Position numbers and translations under genes: made by a program
Source: Ancylobacter pratisalsi
GTDB lineage: Bacteria > Pseudomonadota > Alphaproteobacteria > Rhizobiales > Xanthobacteraceae
Length of the DNA stretch: 64,000 bases
Assembly: GCF_010669125.1 (NCBI RefSeq)
Contig: NZ_CP048630.1
Location: forward strand, 1,748,001-1,812,000
Direction of reading: 5' to 3'
Shown here: piece by piece, positions 43,765 through 53,703 of the stretch
How the letters are laid out: each line of letters opens with the position of its first letter
Position numbering within the stretch: the first letter of the stretch is position 1
Notes under the pieces: model-generated
The model's database searches: none
What the model was told of the DNA's origin: nothing
Seen by the model: the letters and a program-made list of their open reading frames with translations, nothing else

Positions 43765-45687
43765 ATGACGCTCCGCCCCGCCGCCCAGCGCCCCCATACC
43801 CGCAACGCCGCCCGTGTCTTGGTGGTTGCCGCCGCCCTGCTGGGCGTGTGCCTGGCCGTGCTGCCCGCCCGCGCGCAGGACGCAGCCCCTCCCGCCGCCG
43901 CCGCGTCCCAGCCCGCCGCCCCGCAGTGGCGCCACGGGCTGTCGCTGCTCGGCGAGCCGAAATACCCCGAGGGCTTCGCCCATTTCGACTATGTGAACCC
44001 CGACGCGCCCAAGAGGGGCCTGCTGCGGCTGTCGGTCGACGGCACCTTCGATTCGCTCAACGACATCATCACCCGCGGCACGCCGGCCGCCGGCATGCAG
44101 CTGATCTACGACACGCTGATGGCGCCCGCCTCCGACGAGGTGGCGACCGAGTACGGCCTGCTTGCCGAGGCGGTGAGCTACCCCGCCGACTTCGCTTCCG
44201 TGACCTACCGCCTGCGGCCCGAGGCGAAGTGGCATGATGGCCAGCCGGTAACGGCGGACGACGTGGTGTGGTCGTTCGAGACGCTGATCAAGAATAACCC
44301 GCGCCAAGCCTACTACTACAGCCACGTCAAATCGGTGGCGAAGACCGGCGAACGCGAGGTCACGTTCACCTTCGACCAGGCGGGAAACCGCGAGCTGCCG
44401 CAGATCGTCGGCCAGCTGCGCGTGATGCCCAAGCACTGGTGGACCGCCAACGACGCCAGCGGCAAGCCCCGCGACATCGGCCAGAGCACGCTTGAGGCCC
44501 CCCTCGGCTCGGGCCCCTACCGGGTGAAGGAAATTTCCCCCGGCCGCTCAATCTCGTTCGAGCGCGTGCCGGACTACTGGGGCGCGACGCTGCCGGTGAA
44601 CATCGGCTCCAACAATTTCGACGAGCAGCGCTACGAGTATTTCCGCGACTCGACCGTCGAGCTGGAGGCCTTCAAGGGCGACCAGTACGATTTCCGCGTC
44701 GAGACCTCGGCCAAGGACTGGGCCACGGCCTATGATTTCCCCGCGGTGAAGGAAGGCCGGGTGGTGCTTGAGGAGTTCCCGATCCGCTCCTCCGGCTCCA
44801 TGCAGGCCTTCATCCCCAATCTCCGGCGCGAGAAGTTCCAGGACCAGCGGGTACGCCGCGCGCTGAACTACGCGCTCGATTTCGAGGGCATGAACCGCAC
44901 CCTGTTCTACGGCCAGTACAAGCGCACCACGAGCTTCTTCCAGAACACCGAGCTTGCTTCCTCCGGCCTGCCGACCGGCGAGGAGCTGGCGATACTGGAG
45001 AGCGTGAAGGACAAGATCCCCGCCAGCGTGTTCACCACGCCCTATGAGAACCCGCCCGAGGGCGGGGAGAACGGGCGCCGCGCCAATCTGCGCGCGGCGA
45101 TGCAGCTGCTGCGCGAGGCCGGCTACGACATCAAGGGCGGCAAGCTGGTGAACGCCAAGGGCGAGCCCTTCACCATCGAGTTCCTTATCGCCAGCCCCGC
45201 CTTCGAGCGCGTGGTGCTGTTCTACAAGCCGGCGCTGGAGCGGCTCGGCATCACCGTCACGGTGCGCCAGGTCGACACCTCGCAGTACATCAATCGGCTG
45301 CGGGCGCGGGACTACGACATGATCATCACCGGCTGGGGCCAGTCGCTCTCGCCGGGCAATGAGCAGCGCGATTTCTGGGGCTCGGCGGCCGCCGACCAGC
45401 AGGGATCGAGCAACTATGCCGGCATCAAGGACCCCGGCATCGACCTGCTGATCGAGAAGGTGATCTACGCCCGCGACCGCGACGAGCTGATCGCCGCCAC
45501 CCACGCGCTGGACCGCGTCCTGCTGGCCCATGACTACGTCATCCCCAGCTGGACCTACCCCAACATCCGCACCGCGCGCTGGAACCGCTTCGCCCACCCC
45601 GCCGAGCTGCCGAAATATTCCTTCGGCTTCCCCGACATCTGGTGGTGGGACGCGGAGAAGGCGGCCAAGACCGGGGGCGCCCAGTGA
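43765..45687 (+). CDS. yejA: Peptide ABC transporter substrate-binding protein, YejA-like (Sec-exported)
   Basis: A 640-residue periplasmic oligopeptide/dipeptide-type binding protein. A Sec signal peptide (hydrophobic VLVVAAALLGVCLAVLPARAQ) is followed by the cluster-C solute-binding fold. Family segments include YVNPDAPKRGLLRLSVDGTF, EAKWHDGQPVTADDVVWSFE, and IGSNNFDEQRYEYFRDS. YejABEF imports peptides, and in some bacteria peptide antibiotics such as microcin C. It is the first of five plus-strand genes. A second, related binding protein follows immediately. Confidence 0.93.
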   Translation: MTLRPAAQRPHTRNAARVLVVAAALLGVCLAVLPARAQDAAPPAAAASQPAAPQWRHGLSLLGEPKYPEGFAHFDYVNPDAPKRGLLRLSVDGTFDSLNDIITRGTPAAGMQLIYDTLMAPASDEVATEYGLLAEAVSYPADFASVTYRLRPEAKWHDGQPVTADDVVWSFETLIKNNPRQAYYYSHVKSVAKTGEREVTFTFDQAGNRELPQIVGQLRVMPKHWWTANDASGKPRDIGQSTLEAPLGSGPYRVKEISPGRSISFERVPDYWGATLPVNIGSNNFDEQRYEYFRDSTVELEAFKGDQYDFRVETSAKDWATAYDFPAVKEGRVVLEEFPIRSSGSMQAFIPNLRREKFQDQRVRRALNYALDFEGMNRTLFYGQYKRTTSFFQNTELASSGLPTGEELAILESVKDKIPASVFTTPYENPPEGGENGRRANLRAAMQLLREAGYDIKGGKLVNAKGEPFTIEFLIASPAFERVVLFYKPALERLGITVTVRQVDTSQYINRLRARDYDMIITGWGQSLSPGNEQRDFWGSAAADQQGSSNYAGIKDPGIDLLIEKVIYARDRDELIAATHALDRVLLAHDYVIPSWTYPNIRTARWNRFAHPAELPKYSFGFPDIWWWDAEKAAKTGGAQ

Positions 45688-47603
45688 GCGGCCGGGGCGG
45701 GCGCATCAGCCGTCGCGCGCTCCTGGCGCTCGGCGGCGCGGCCGGCGCGGCGCTGCTGCGGCCCCGCCCGCTGGCGGCGCAGGAGGCCGGCGCCACGCCG
45801 CCGGCGACCACCACGCCCGCCAGCGCGTTCCCCAGCGGCGAGCGCCATGGGCTTTCAGCCTTCGGCGACCTCAAATACCCCGCCGACTTCGCCCATTTCG
45901 ACTATGTCGACCCGGCCGCCCCGAAAGGCGGGGTATTCTCGCAGGTCGGCCCGACGGCGGCGTTCAACCAGTCGTTCCAGACCTTCAACTCGCTCAACGG
46001 CTACATTCTCAGCGGCGACGGCGCGCAGGGTATCGACCTCATCTTCGATTCGCTGATGGTGCGCGCCGTCGACGAGCCCGACGCGGTCTATGGCCTGCTG
46101 GCGAAGGGCGTGACCATCTCGCATGAGGGCACGCAGTACCGCTTCCGCCTGCGCCCCGAGGCGCGCTTCCATGACGGCTCGGCGCTCACGGCGCAGGACG
46201 TCGCCTTCTCGCTGAACATCCTGAAGACGAAGGGTCACCCCGTCATCGCGCAGAACCTGCGCGACATGGAGGGCGCCGAAGCCGAGGCCGATGATGTCGT
46301 CCTGGTGCGCTTTGTGCCAGGTCGCGCGCGCGACGTGCCCCTCTTCGTCGCCTCGCTGCCGGTGTTCTCCAAGGCCTATTACAGCGTGCAACCGTTCGAC
46401 CAGAGCACGCTGGACATCCCGCTTGGCTCGGGCCCCTACAAGGTCGGTCCCTTCGAGGCCGGCCGCTTCATCGCCTATGAGCGGGATCCCGACTATTGGG
46501 GCGCGGCGCTGCCGGTGAACACCGGGGTGAACAATTTCGACACCCTGCGCTACGAGTATTTCCGCGACCGCGAGGTCGGCTTCGAGGCCTTCAAGGCGAA
46601 GGTCTATCTGTTCCGCCAGGAATTCACCGCCCGCAGCTGGGCCACCGGCTATGATTTCCCCGCGCTGAGGGAAGGCAAGGTGAAGCGGGTCGTGCTGCCC
46701 GACACCACGCCCTCAGGCGCGCAGGGCTGGTTCCTCAATCTGCGTCGCCCGCAATTCGCCGATCCACGCGTGCGCGAGGCGCTGTCCTATGCCTTCGATT
46801 TCGAGTGGACCAACAAGAACCTGATGTTCGACGCCTACAAGCGCACGACATCGTTCTTCGAAAATTCGGACCTGGAGGCCCAAGGGCCGGCCGGCCCGGA
46901 AGAGATCGCGCTGATTGAGTCCCTTGGCGACAGGCTCTCGGCCGAGGATGTCGCGGTCCTCAAGGCCCCGCCCTGGTCGCCGCCGGTTTCCGACGGCTCG
47001 GGGCAGGACCGCGCGCTGCTGCGCAAGGGCACCCGTCTGCTGCACGAGGCGGGATGCCGGATCGAGAACGGCCGCCTGCTCAGCCCCGACGGCACGCCCG
47101 TCACCATCGAGTTCCTCGACGACGAGAACGGGCTGGAGCGGCACACCATGCCGTTCATCAAGAATCTGGCCGTACTCGGCATTGCCGCGCATTTCCGCCT
47201 CGTCGATTCGCCGCAGTATCAGCGCCGGCTCAACACCTTCGATTTCGACGCCACGGTGCGCCGGTTCTCGGTCTCCACCGTGCCGGGCGAATCGCTGCGC
47301 AACTATTTCGGTTCGCGCGCGGCCGCCACGCCCGGCTCCAACAACCTGTCGGGTATTTCCGATCCGATCGTCGACCTCATGATCGATCAGGTCATCGCCG
47401 CCGACACCCGGCCGAAGCTGCGCACCGCCTGCCGGGTGCTGGACCGCCGGCTGCGCGCGGGGCGCTACTGGGTGCCGCAATGGTACTCCGCCGAGTTCCG
47501 CATCGCGTTCTGGGACGAATTCAACTGGCCCAGCGCCCCGCGCCCGGGTTATGCGCGCGCCATTCCCGACATCTGGTCGGCGCGCACCCGCCAGGCCGGG
47601 TAG
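45684..47603 (+). CDS. Second YejA-like substrate-binding protein (Tat-exported)
   Basis: A 639-residue paralogue of the preceding binding protein. The two share runs such as NFDTLRYEYFRDREV and ATGYDFPALREGKVKR. The GTG start at 45684 overlaps the upstream stop (GTGA) and gives a twin-arginine signal (RISRRALLALGGAAGAALL), unlike the Sec leader of the first copy. An in-frame ATG at 45642 would lie inside the first gene and bury the signal. It may serve the same YejBEF permease with a different peptide range. Confidence 0.9.
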   Translation: MSGRGGRISRRALLALGGAAGAALLRPRPLAAQEAGATPPATTTPASAFPSGERHGLSAFGDLKYPADFAHFDYVDPAAPKGGVFSQVGPTAAFNQSFQTFNSLNGYILSGDGAQGIDLIFDSLMVRAVDEPDAVYGLLAKGVTISHEGTQYRFRLRPEARFHDGSALTAQDVAFSLNILKTKGHPVIAQNLRDMEGAEAEADDVVLVRFVPGRARDVPLFVASLPVFSKAYYSVQPFDQSTLDIPLGSGPYKVGPFEAGRFIAYERDPDYWGAALPVNTGVNNFDTLRYEYFRDREVGFEAFKAKVYLFRQEFTARSWATGYDFPALREGKVKRVVLPDTTPSGAQGWFLNLRRPQFADPRVREALSYAFDFEWTNKNLMFDAYKRTTSFFENSDLEAQGPAGPEEIALIESLGDRLSAEDVAVLKAPPWSPPVSDGSGQDRALLRKGTRLLHEAGCRIENGRLLSPDGTPVTIEFLDDENGLERHTMPFIKNLAVLGIAAHFRLVDSPQYQRRLNTFDFDATVRRFSVSTVPGESLRNYFGSRAAATPGSNNLSGISDPIVDLMIDQVIAADTRPKLRTACRVLDRRLRAGRYWVPQWYSAEFRIAFWDEFNWPSAPRPGYARAIPDIWSARTRQAG

Positions 47604-47745
47604 ACCCGCCGCCCACGACGCTTCCGTGCTATAGCTCGGGTGCCAAAACGGATCGACCTAACAGGACGTTAAGTTGACGCGGGTGCGCACCGCCGCCACC
47701 CTGTGCACCGCTTGCCGAGCTTTCCGGCGGAGGAAACCCGATCGC

Positions 47746-48855
47746 ATGCTTGCCTATGTCATCCGTCGCCTCGCGCTGATGGTGCCGACCATCATCGGCA
47801 TCATGATGATTTCCTTCGCGGTGGTGCAGTTCGCCCCCGGCGGTCCGGTGGAGCGGGTGATCGCCCAGATCACCGGCCAGGGGGGTAACGCCACCGATCG
47901 CATCGCCGGCTCCAGCGGTGGGGATTTCGGCAATCTGGGACAGGGGGGCCCGACAGGGGACCCCGTCAGCTCCAAATATCGCGGCGCTCAGGGCCTCGAC
48001 CCCGCGTTCATCCGCCAGCTCGAAAAGCAGTTCGGCTTCGACAAGCCAGCCTATGAGCGCTTCGGCAAGATGATGTGGGACTATGCCCGCTTCGACTTCG
48101 GCCAGTCCTATTTCCGCGACGTCTCGGTGATCCAGCTCATCAAGGAGAAGATGCCGGTCTCGATCTCGCTCGGGCTGTGGATGACGCTGATCACCTACAC
48201 CATCTCGATCCCGCTCGGCATCGCCAAGGCGGTGCGCGACGGCTCGCGCTTCGATGTGTGGACCTCGGCGGTCATCATCATCGGCTATGCCATTCCCAGC
48301 TTCCTGTTCGCGATCCTGCTGATCATCCTGTTCGCCGGCGGCTCGTTCTTCTCGTGGTTCCCGTTACGAGGACTGACCTCGGACAATTGGGAGCAGATGA
48401 GCTGGGGGGCGCGCATCCTCGACTATTTCTGGCATCTCATCCTGCCCGTCACCTCGATGGTGCTGGGCGCCTTCGCCACCATGGCGCTGCTGACCAAGAA
48501 CTCGTTCCTGGACGAGATCCGCAAGCAGTATGTGGTGACGGCGCGAATGAAGGGGCTATCGGAACGGGCGGTTCTGTACCGCCACGTATTCCGCAACGCG
48601 ATGCTGATCATCATCGCCGGCTTTCCCGGCGCGTTCGTCGCCGCCTTCTTTTCCGGCTCGCTGCTGATCGAGACCATCTTCTCGCTCGACGGTCTCGGCC
48701 TGCTCGGCTTCGAGAGCGTGCTCAACCGGGATTATCCGGTGGTGTTCGCCAACCTCTACATCTTCTCCCTGGTCGGCCTGCTGGTGAACCTGCTCTCCGA
48801 TCTGACCTACACCTGGGTCGATCCGCGCATCGACTTCGAGACGCGGGACGTCTGA
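47746..48855 (+). CDS. yejB: Peptide ABC transporter permease YejB
   Basis: A 369-residue inner-membrane permease with about six helices. The family's N-terminus [20 protein letters not shown] fixes the start at 47746; upstream in-frame codons to 47674 have no membrane character. The binding-protein-dependent motif (EAA loop) is recognisable as [20 protein letters not shown]. The segment [21 protein letters not shown] is the extra periplasmic loop typical of YejB. It works with YejE, the ATPase YejF and the binding proteins. Confidence 0.93.
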   Translation: MLAYVIRRLALMVPTIIGIMMISFAVVQFAPGGPVERVIAQITGQGGNATDRIAGSSGGDFGNLGQGGPTGDPVSSKYRGAQGLDPAFIRQLEKQFGFDKPAYERFGKMMWDYARFDFGQSYFRDVSVIQLIKEKMPVSISLGLWMTLITYTISIPLGIAKAVRDGSRFDVWTSAVIIIGYAIPSFLFAILLIILFAGGSFFSWFPLRGLTSDNWEQMSWGARILDYFWHLILPVTSMVLGAFATMALLTKNSFLDEIRKQYVVTARMKGLSERAVLYRHVFRNAMLIIIAGFPGAFVAAFFSGSLLIETIFSLDGLGLLGFESVLNRDYPVVFANLYIFSLVGLLVNLLSDLTYTWVDPRIDFETRDV

Positions 48856-48857
48856 GC

Positions 48858-50030
48858 ATGGACGCGTCGCACGCACCGGCCTCAGCGGCCTCATCGGCCG
48901 CCTCACTGTCCTCATCGTCCACACGGCGGCCGCGGCTGTCGCCGATCAACCAGCGCCGCCTCGCCAACTTCCGCGCCAACCGGCGCGGCTGGTGGAGCTT
49001 CTGGATCTTCATGGCGCTGTTCGTGCTCACCCTGGGCGCGGAATTCATCGCCAACGACAAGCCATTCCTGGTGGAATATGACGGCGGCTACTATTTCCCC
49101 GCCTTCAAGGCCTACCCGGAAACAGATTTCGGCGGCGACTTCGAGACCGAGGCGGACTATCGCGATCCCTATCTGCAGAAGCTGATCGACGAGAAAGGCG
49201 GCTGGATGATCTGGCCGCCGATCCGCTACAGCTTCGACACCCATAATCTCGACCTGCCCACCCCTGCTCCCTCCCCCCCGACCTGGATGCTCACCGATCA
49301 GCAATGCGCGCCGGTGGTAGAAAGGCTTGGACTTACAGGGGGTTGCAGTGCGCTTGAGTGGAACTGGCTCGGCACCGACGACCAGGGCCGCGACGTGCTG
49401 GCCCGCCTCATCTACGGCTTCCGGCTCTCGGTCCTGTTCGGTCTGATCCTCACCGTCATCTCCTCGGTCATCGGCGTCGCCGCCGGCGCGGTGCAGGGCT
49501 ATTTCGGCGGATGGACGGACCTTATATTCCAGCGCCTCATCGAGATCTGGACCTCGATACCCGCCCTCTACCTCCTGCTCATCATCTCCTCGATCCTCGC
49601 CCCCGGCTTCTGGGTGCTTCTGGGCATCCTGCTGCTGTTCTCCTGGGTGGCGCTGGTGGGGCTGGTGCGGGCGGAATTCCTGCGGGCGCGGAACCTGGAA
49701 TATGTGCAGGCCGCACGGGCGCTCGGCGTCTCCAACGGTATCATCATGTGGCGACACATGCTGCCCAACGCGATGGTGGCAACGCTGACGATGATGCCCT
49801 TCATCGTCTCGTCCTCGGTCATGACCTTGACCGCGCTGGATTTTCTCGGCTTCGGCCTGCCGCCCGGCTCGCCATCGCTTGGCGAATTGCTGGCCCAGGG
49901 CAAAGCGAATGTGCAGGCCCCCTGGCTCGGCCTTACCGGCTTCTTCACCGTCGCCCTCATGCTGAGCCTGCTTATTTTCATCGGCGAAGCGGTGCGCGAC
50001 GCCTTCGACCCGAGGAAGACATTCCAATGA
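48858..50030 (+). CDS. yejE: Peptide ABC transporter permease YejE
   Basis: A 390-residue inner-membrane permease. A Ser/Ala-rich cytosolic N-terminus precedes LSPINQRRLANFRANRRG, the usual start of YejE transmembrane sequence. A large periplasmic loop (IANDKPFLVEYDGGYYFP) is a YejE hallmark. The EAA loop is EYVQAARALGVSNGIIMWRH. ATG 48858 lies 2 nt after the yejB stop, and the gene overlaps yejF by 4 nt (ATGA). It forms the translocation pore with YejB. Confidence 0.93.
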   Translation: MDASHAPASAASSAASLSSSSTRRPRLSPINQRRLANFRANRRGWWSFWIFMALFVLTLGAEFIANDKPFLVEYDGGYYFPAFKAYPETDFGGDFETEADYRDPYLQKLIDEKGGWMIWPPIRYSFDTHNLDLPTPAPSPPTWMLTDQQCAPVVERLGLTGGCSALEWNWLGTDDQGRDVLARLIYGFRLSVLFGLILTVISSVIGVAAGAVQGYFGGWTDLIFQRLIEIWTSIPALYLLLIISSILAPGFWVLLGILLLFSWVALVGLVRAEFLRARNLEYVQAARALGVSNGIIMWRHMLPNAMVATLTMMPFIVSSSVMTLTALDFLGFGLPPGSPSLGELLAQGKANVQAPWLGLTGFFTVALMLSLLIFIGEAVRDAFDPRKTFQ

Positions 50031-51706
50031 GCGAAGGCGTGCCGATGAGCGAAGCCGTGCCGGACAATTCAACGCCGCTTCTTTCCGTTCGCGATCTTTC
50101 GGTCGCCTTCGGCCAGGGCGAGCGGACGACCCGCGTGGTGGACCACGTCTCCTTCGACATTGCTCGCGGTGAAACCCTTGCGCTGGTTGGGGAATCCGGA
50201 TCCGGCAAGTCGGTCACCGCACTCTCGATTCTCAAATTGCTGCAATACCCCTCCGCCAGCCACCCGTCCGGGCAGGTGCTGTTCAACGGCGAGGATCTGC
50301 TGGCGATGGACGAGCGCGAGATCCGCAAGGTGCGCGGCAACGACATCACCATGGTGTTCCAGGAACCGATGAGCTCGCTCAACCCGCTGCACACGGTTGA
50401 GAAGCAGATCGCGGAGATCCTGTTCCTGCATCGCGGCATGGGCGGCCCGGCGGCGCGCGCGCGGGTGATCGAACTGCTGACCGAGGTTGGCATTCCCGAG
50501 CCTGAGACCCGGCTCGGCTCCTACCCGCATCAGCTCTCCGGCGGCCAGCGCCAACGCGTGATGATCGCCATGGCGCTGGCCAACGAGCCGCAGCTGCTCA
50601 TTGCCGATGAGCCGACCACAGCGCTCGATGTTACGGTTCAGGCGCAGATCCTCAAGCTTTTGAAGGACTTGCAGCGCCGCCTCGGCATGGCGATGCTGTT
50701 CATCACCCATGATCTGGGGATCGTCCGCAAGATCGCCGATCGCGTCTGTGTGATGAACCACGGCAAGATCGTCGAGGCAGGCACCACCGCCGATGTCTTC
50801 GCCGCCCCCACCCACGCCTATACGCGCGCGCTCATGGCCGCCCAGCCGAAGGGCAATCCGGCCTCCCCGCACCCCGAAGCGCCCATGGTGCTGGAGGCCG
50901 AGAAGCTGAAGGTCTGGTTTCCGATCAAGGCCGGGGTGATGCGGCGCACGGTGGGCCACATCAAGGCGGTGGATGGCGTCTCGGTGTCGATCCGCAAGGG
51001 CGAGACGCTCGGGGTCGTGGGCGAGTCCGGCTCCGGTAAGACCACGCTGGGCCTTGCCCTGCTGCGCCTCATCTCCTCGCAGGGACCCATCGTCTTCATG
51101 GGCCGGTCCATCGACACCTACGGCTTCAAGCAGATGCGCGCCCAGCGCCGCGAGATGCAGGTCGTGTTCCAGGACCCGTTCGGTTCACTCAGCCCGCGCA
51201 TGTCGATCGCCGACATCGTCGGCGAAGGCCTGAAGGTGCACAATCGCGAACTCAGCGGCGCGGAACGCGACGCCCGGGTCGTGGACGCGCTGCGCGATGT
51301 GGGACTGGAACCCGAGACCCGGCATCGCTACCCGCACGAATTCTCCGGCGGCCAGCGCCAGCGTGTCGCCATTGCCCGCGCCATCGTGCTGGAACCGTCC
51401 TTCGTGGTGCTCGACGAGCCCACCAGCGCGCTCGACATGCTGGTGCAGGCGCAGATTGTGGACCTGTTGCGCGACCTGCAGCAGCGTCGCGGCCTCACCT
51501 ACATGTTCATCAGCCACGATCTACGCGTCGTGGCCGCCCTGGCATCCCGGCTGATGGTGATGAAGCAGGGCGTTGTGGTGGAGGAAGGGCCAGCGCAGGA
51601 GCTGTTCGCCAATCCCCGAACCGAGTATACGCGCGCCCTGTTCGCGGCGGCGTTCGACATGGAAGCCGCGGAGCTCAACCCCGCCGATACGGCAGGCGGC
51701 GCGTGA
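50027..51706 (+). CDS. yejF: Peptide ABC transporter ATP-binding protein YejF (two ABC domains)
   Basis: A 559-residue protein with two fused nucleotide-binding domains. N-terminal: Walker A GESGSGKS, signature LSGGQRQRV, Walker [14 protein letters not shown]-terminal: Walker A GESGSGKT, signature FSGGQRQRV, Walker [13 protein letters not shown]. Both domains are intact, as in other YejF proteins. ATG 50027 overlaps the yejE stop; ATG 50045 (MSEAVPDN) is an alternative. It powers peptide uptake through YejBE. Confidence 0.95.
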   Translation: MSEGVPMSEAVPDNSTPLLSVRDLSVAFGQGERTTRVVDHVSFDIARGETLALVGESGSGKSVTALSILKLLQYPSASHPSGQVLFNGEDLLAMDEREIRKVRGNDITMVFQEPMSSLNPLHTVEKQIAEILFLHRGMGGPAARARVIELLTEVGIPEPETRLGSYPHQLSGGQRQRVMIAMALANEPQLLIADEPTTALDVTVQAQILKLLKDLQRRLGMAMLFITHDLGIVRKIADRVCVMNHGKIVEAGTTADVFAAPTHAYTRALMAAQPKGNPASPHPEAPMVLEAEKLKVWFPIKAGVMRRTVGHIKAVDGVSVSIRKGETLGVVGESGSGKTTLGLALLRLISSQGPIVFMGRSIDTYGFKQMRAQRREMQVVFQDPFGSLSPRMSIADIVGEGLKVHNRELSGAERDARVVDALRDVGLEPETRHRYPHEFSGGQRQRVAIARAIVLEPSFVVLDEPTSALDMLVQAQIVDLLRDLQQRRGLTYMFISHDLRVVAALASRLMVMKQGVVVEEGPAQELFANPRTEYTRALFAAAFDMEAAELNPADTAGGA

Positions 51707-51721
51707 GCCCGGAGACGAAGA

Positions 51722-52372
51722 ATGAGTGAGCGCGCGCGCGTCGAGCCCGTTGAGGATCGCGCCCTTGATGTCGAGGTGAGCGCGCCGGAGCCTATCGGCG
51801 AGGGTTTCCGCCCTTATCACCGCTTCATGGCGCAACTGACCGGTGCGGCGGGCGCACCGCTTGTGCAGAGACGCGACATCATCAGGGTCGGTTCAGTTAC
51901 CGCGATACTGGCCTTCGACCCGGCGGCTGACTGCCTGGTGATGATCCGCCAGTTCCGCCTGGCCGCCCATCTGGCTACCGGAAAAGGAGAGGTGGTCGAA
52001 CTCGCGGCGGGCCTTGTCGAGCCGGGGGAGACGCCGGAAGAGGCCGCGCACCGGGAGTGCGGCGAAGAGATCGGCGTCGCTCCGCGCGCGCTGATGCCCG
52101 CCCTCACTTTCATGCCGAGCCCCGGCGTGTCGGACGAGATCGCCACGCTGTTTGTGGCGCTGGTCGATTCCACACGGGTGCCCCTCGACGCCGGCGCGCC
52201 GGACGAGGGGGAACACACCCGCCCCTTCCTTGTCCCGGTCGCGGACGCGCTGGCCCATCTTGCCGCCCCCTTCCCCGGCGTCTTCAGCAATGCCTTCGTA
52301 CTGGTTGCGCTGGGCTGGTTCGCGCTCAACCGCGCGCGGGTGGACGCCTTCGTGCGCGCCTGCGGCAGCTAA
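51722..52372 (+). CDS. NUDIX hydrolase, ADP-ribose pyrophosphatase-like
   Basis: A 216-residue hydrolase of nucleoside-diphosphate derivatives. The full Nudix box is present: GLVEPGETPEEAAHRECGEEIG, with all metal-binding glutamates. The upstream VGSVTAILAFDP and downstream LTFMPSPGVSDEIATLFVA suit the ADP-ribose pyrophosphatase group (NudF-like). The exact substrate is not readable. It follows yejF by 15 nt, so it may be transcribed with the Yej operon, and converges with the next gene by 4 nt. Confidence 0.86.
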   Translation: MSERARVEPVEDRALDVEVSAPEPIGEGFRPYHRFMAQLTGAAGAPLVQRRDIIRVGSVTAILAFDPAADCLVMIRQFRLAAHLATGKGEVVELAAGLVEPGETPEEAAHRECGEEIGVAPRALMPALTFMPSPGVSDEIATLFVALVDSTRVPLDAGAPDEGEHTRPFLVPVADALAHLAAPFPGVFSNAFVLVALGWFALNRARVDAFVRACGS

Positions 52373-53229
52373 AGGCGGCGCACACTCCTCAGCGCCGTCC
52401 CCGATGCCTCGATCCGCGCCAGCGCGCTGGCCAGAGGTTCGCGTACGACGGACATGAAATGGGCGGTCGCGTGGAGCAACGTGGCCGGGTCTTCCACAAT
52501 GCCGACATGACCGGCCCAGAACAGCAGGTCACCACGCCTCAACGTCGCCAGATCTCCCCCAAAGGCAACCTTCTCCCCGAGCGCCGCCTCCTGCATGTCG
52601 CTGTCGCGCGGGCAGGCGCGGCCGCTTGCCGCGAGCGCCACCTGAACGAGGCCGGAGCAGTCGAGACCGAGGCTCGAGCGCCCGCCCCACAAATAGGCGG
52701 CGCCGAGGAAACGGCTGGCAATCTCGACATAATCCGGCTCGACTGAGTCTCGCGGAGCGAGGTGACCGGCGAAGACAAACCCGCCACCCTCCAGCACGGC
52801 GAACCGCTCCCGCGTGCCCACAACGGCGATCTGGCTGCCAAAGGAGAGCAGCTCGGTCGGTGGCAGCTTGATGCTCGGCCCGGGGAACACCGGCGTACGC
52901 AGCGCACTCACCCTGTGCGTGGCGGGTCGCCCCGGTGCGGCGAGCGCCTCGGACGACATCCAGCCGACATAACCATCGCCATCGAGCTGAACCCAGGCCC
53001 AGCCCTCCATGGTCATTTCATAGACCGTGACAGCCTCGCCAAACAGGGCCTCGCTCACCAGCGACGCGCCGGGCTCGGGCGTACGGGTCAGTCCGGCGCG
53101 CGTGGCCACAACGCGGTACGGGGCGCCCTCGACAAAGCGCTCGGCTTCGACGACGCCCTTCAGATGCGCGGCGGCGAGATCGGGGCGGAACGGCGTCATG
53201 CGCGGATCGAAATCGACATCGGAAGACAT
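52369..53229 (-). CDS. NlpC/P60-family cysteine peptidase with SH3-like domains
   Basis: A 286-residue protein. The N-terminal half contains two SH3b-like modules (VTVYEMTMEGWAWVQLDGDGYVGW is typical of the first). The C-terminal catalytic domain has the nucleophile cysteine in LGLDCSGLVQVAL, the histidine in FWAGHVGIVED, and a further polar residue in LLHATAHF. Such enzymes cut the D-gamma-glutamyl-diaminopimelate bond of cell-wall peptides. There is no signal peptide, so it may act on recycled muropeptides in the cytoplasm or be exported by an unknown route. It overlaps the NUDIX gene tail to tail. Confidence 0.86.
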   Translation of the reverse strand: MSSDVDFDPRMTPFRPDLAAAHLKGVVEAERFVEGAPYRVVATRAGLTRTPEPGASLVSEALFGEAVTVYEMTMEGWAWVQLDGDGYVGWMSSEALAAPGRPATHRVSALRTPVFPGPSIKLPPTELLSFGSQIAVVGTRERFAVLEGGGFVFAGHLAPRDSVEPDYVEIASRFLGAAYLWGGRSSLGLDCSGLVQVALAASGRACPRDSDMQEAALGEKVAFGGDLATLRRGDLLFWAGHVGIVEDPATLLHATAHFMSVVREPLASALARIEASGTALRSVRRL

Positions 53230-53244
53230 GGGTGACCTTCGGTC

Positions 53245-53595
53245 TCAGCGCGGCAGGGCGCGGGCAGTGGCGACGACGATATCGCCCAGCCGCTCAAGAT
53301 AAAGCGCCCCTTCGACCGTACGCTGAATGATCACGTTGCGCTTGTCCGCCTCGTCGCGGCGGCGCGACACCAGCCCGAGCTGACCCATCGTATCGAGCGC
53401 GCGGGTAATCACCGGCTTGGTCACCCCCAGCCGCGCGGCCAGACCGCGCACGGTGTGGGGAGGGGCTTCCAGATAGACACTGAGCAGGATGGCGAGCTGG
53501 CGCGTCGACAGATCAGGCGCATCGTCGCGCACCTGCGTCAGCGAAAACTCGTGCAGGAGACGCAGCGCCTGCGATGGTCGCATCTCGACGGCCAT
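53245..53595 (-). CDS. MarR-family regulator
   Basis: A 116-residue winged-helix regulator, short for the family. The recognition region is VRGLAARLGVTKPVITRALD, followed by the wing GLVSRRRDEADKRNVIIQRT. It is a likely repressor of nearby or its own genes. It precedes the NlpC/P60 gene by 15 nt in the same direction, so they may be co-transcribed. The effector is unknown. Confidence 0.85.
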   Translation of the reverse strand: MAVEMRPSQALRLLHEFSLTQVRDDAPDLSTRQLAILLSVYLEAPPHTVRGLAARLGVTKPVITRALDTMGQLGLVSRRRDEADKRNVIIQRTVEGALYLERLGDIVVATARALPR

Positions 53596-53703
53596 GTTCC
53601 CGGCTCCAGCCCATGATCGTTACGGCTGCGAATTGTTCGCCGGACTATGGCCCCCATGGGGCGAAGAATTCCTTAACGCACCGGATCGGATCGCAAAGCG
53701 CCG

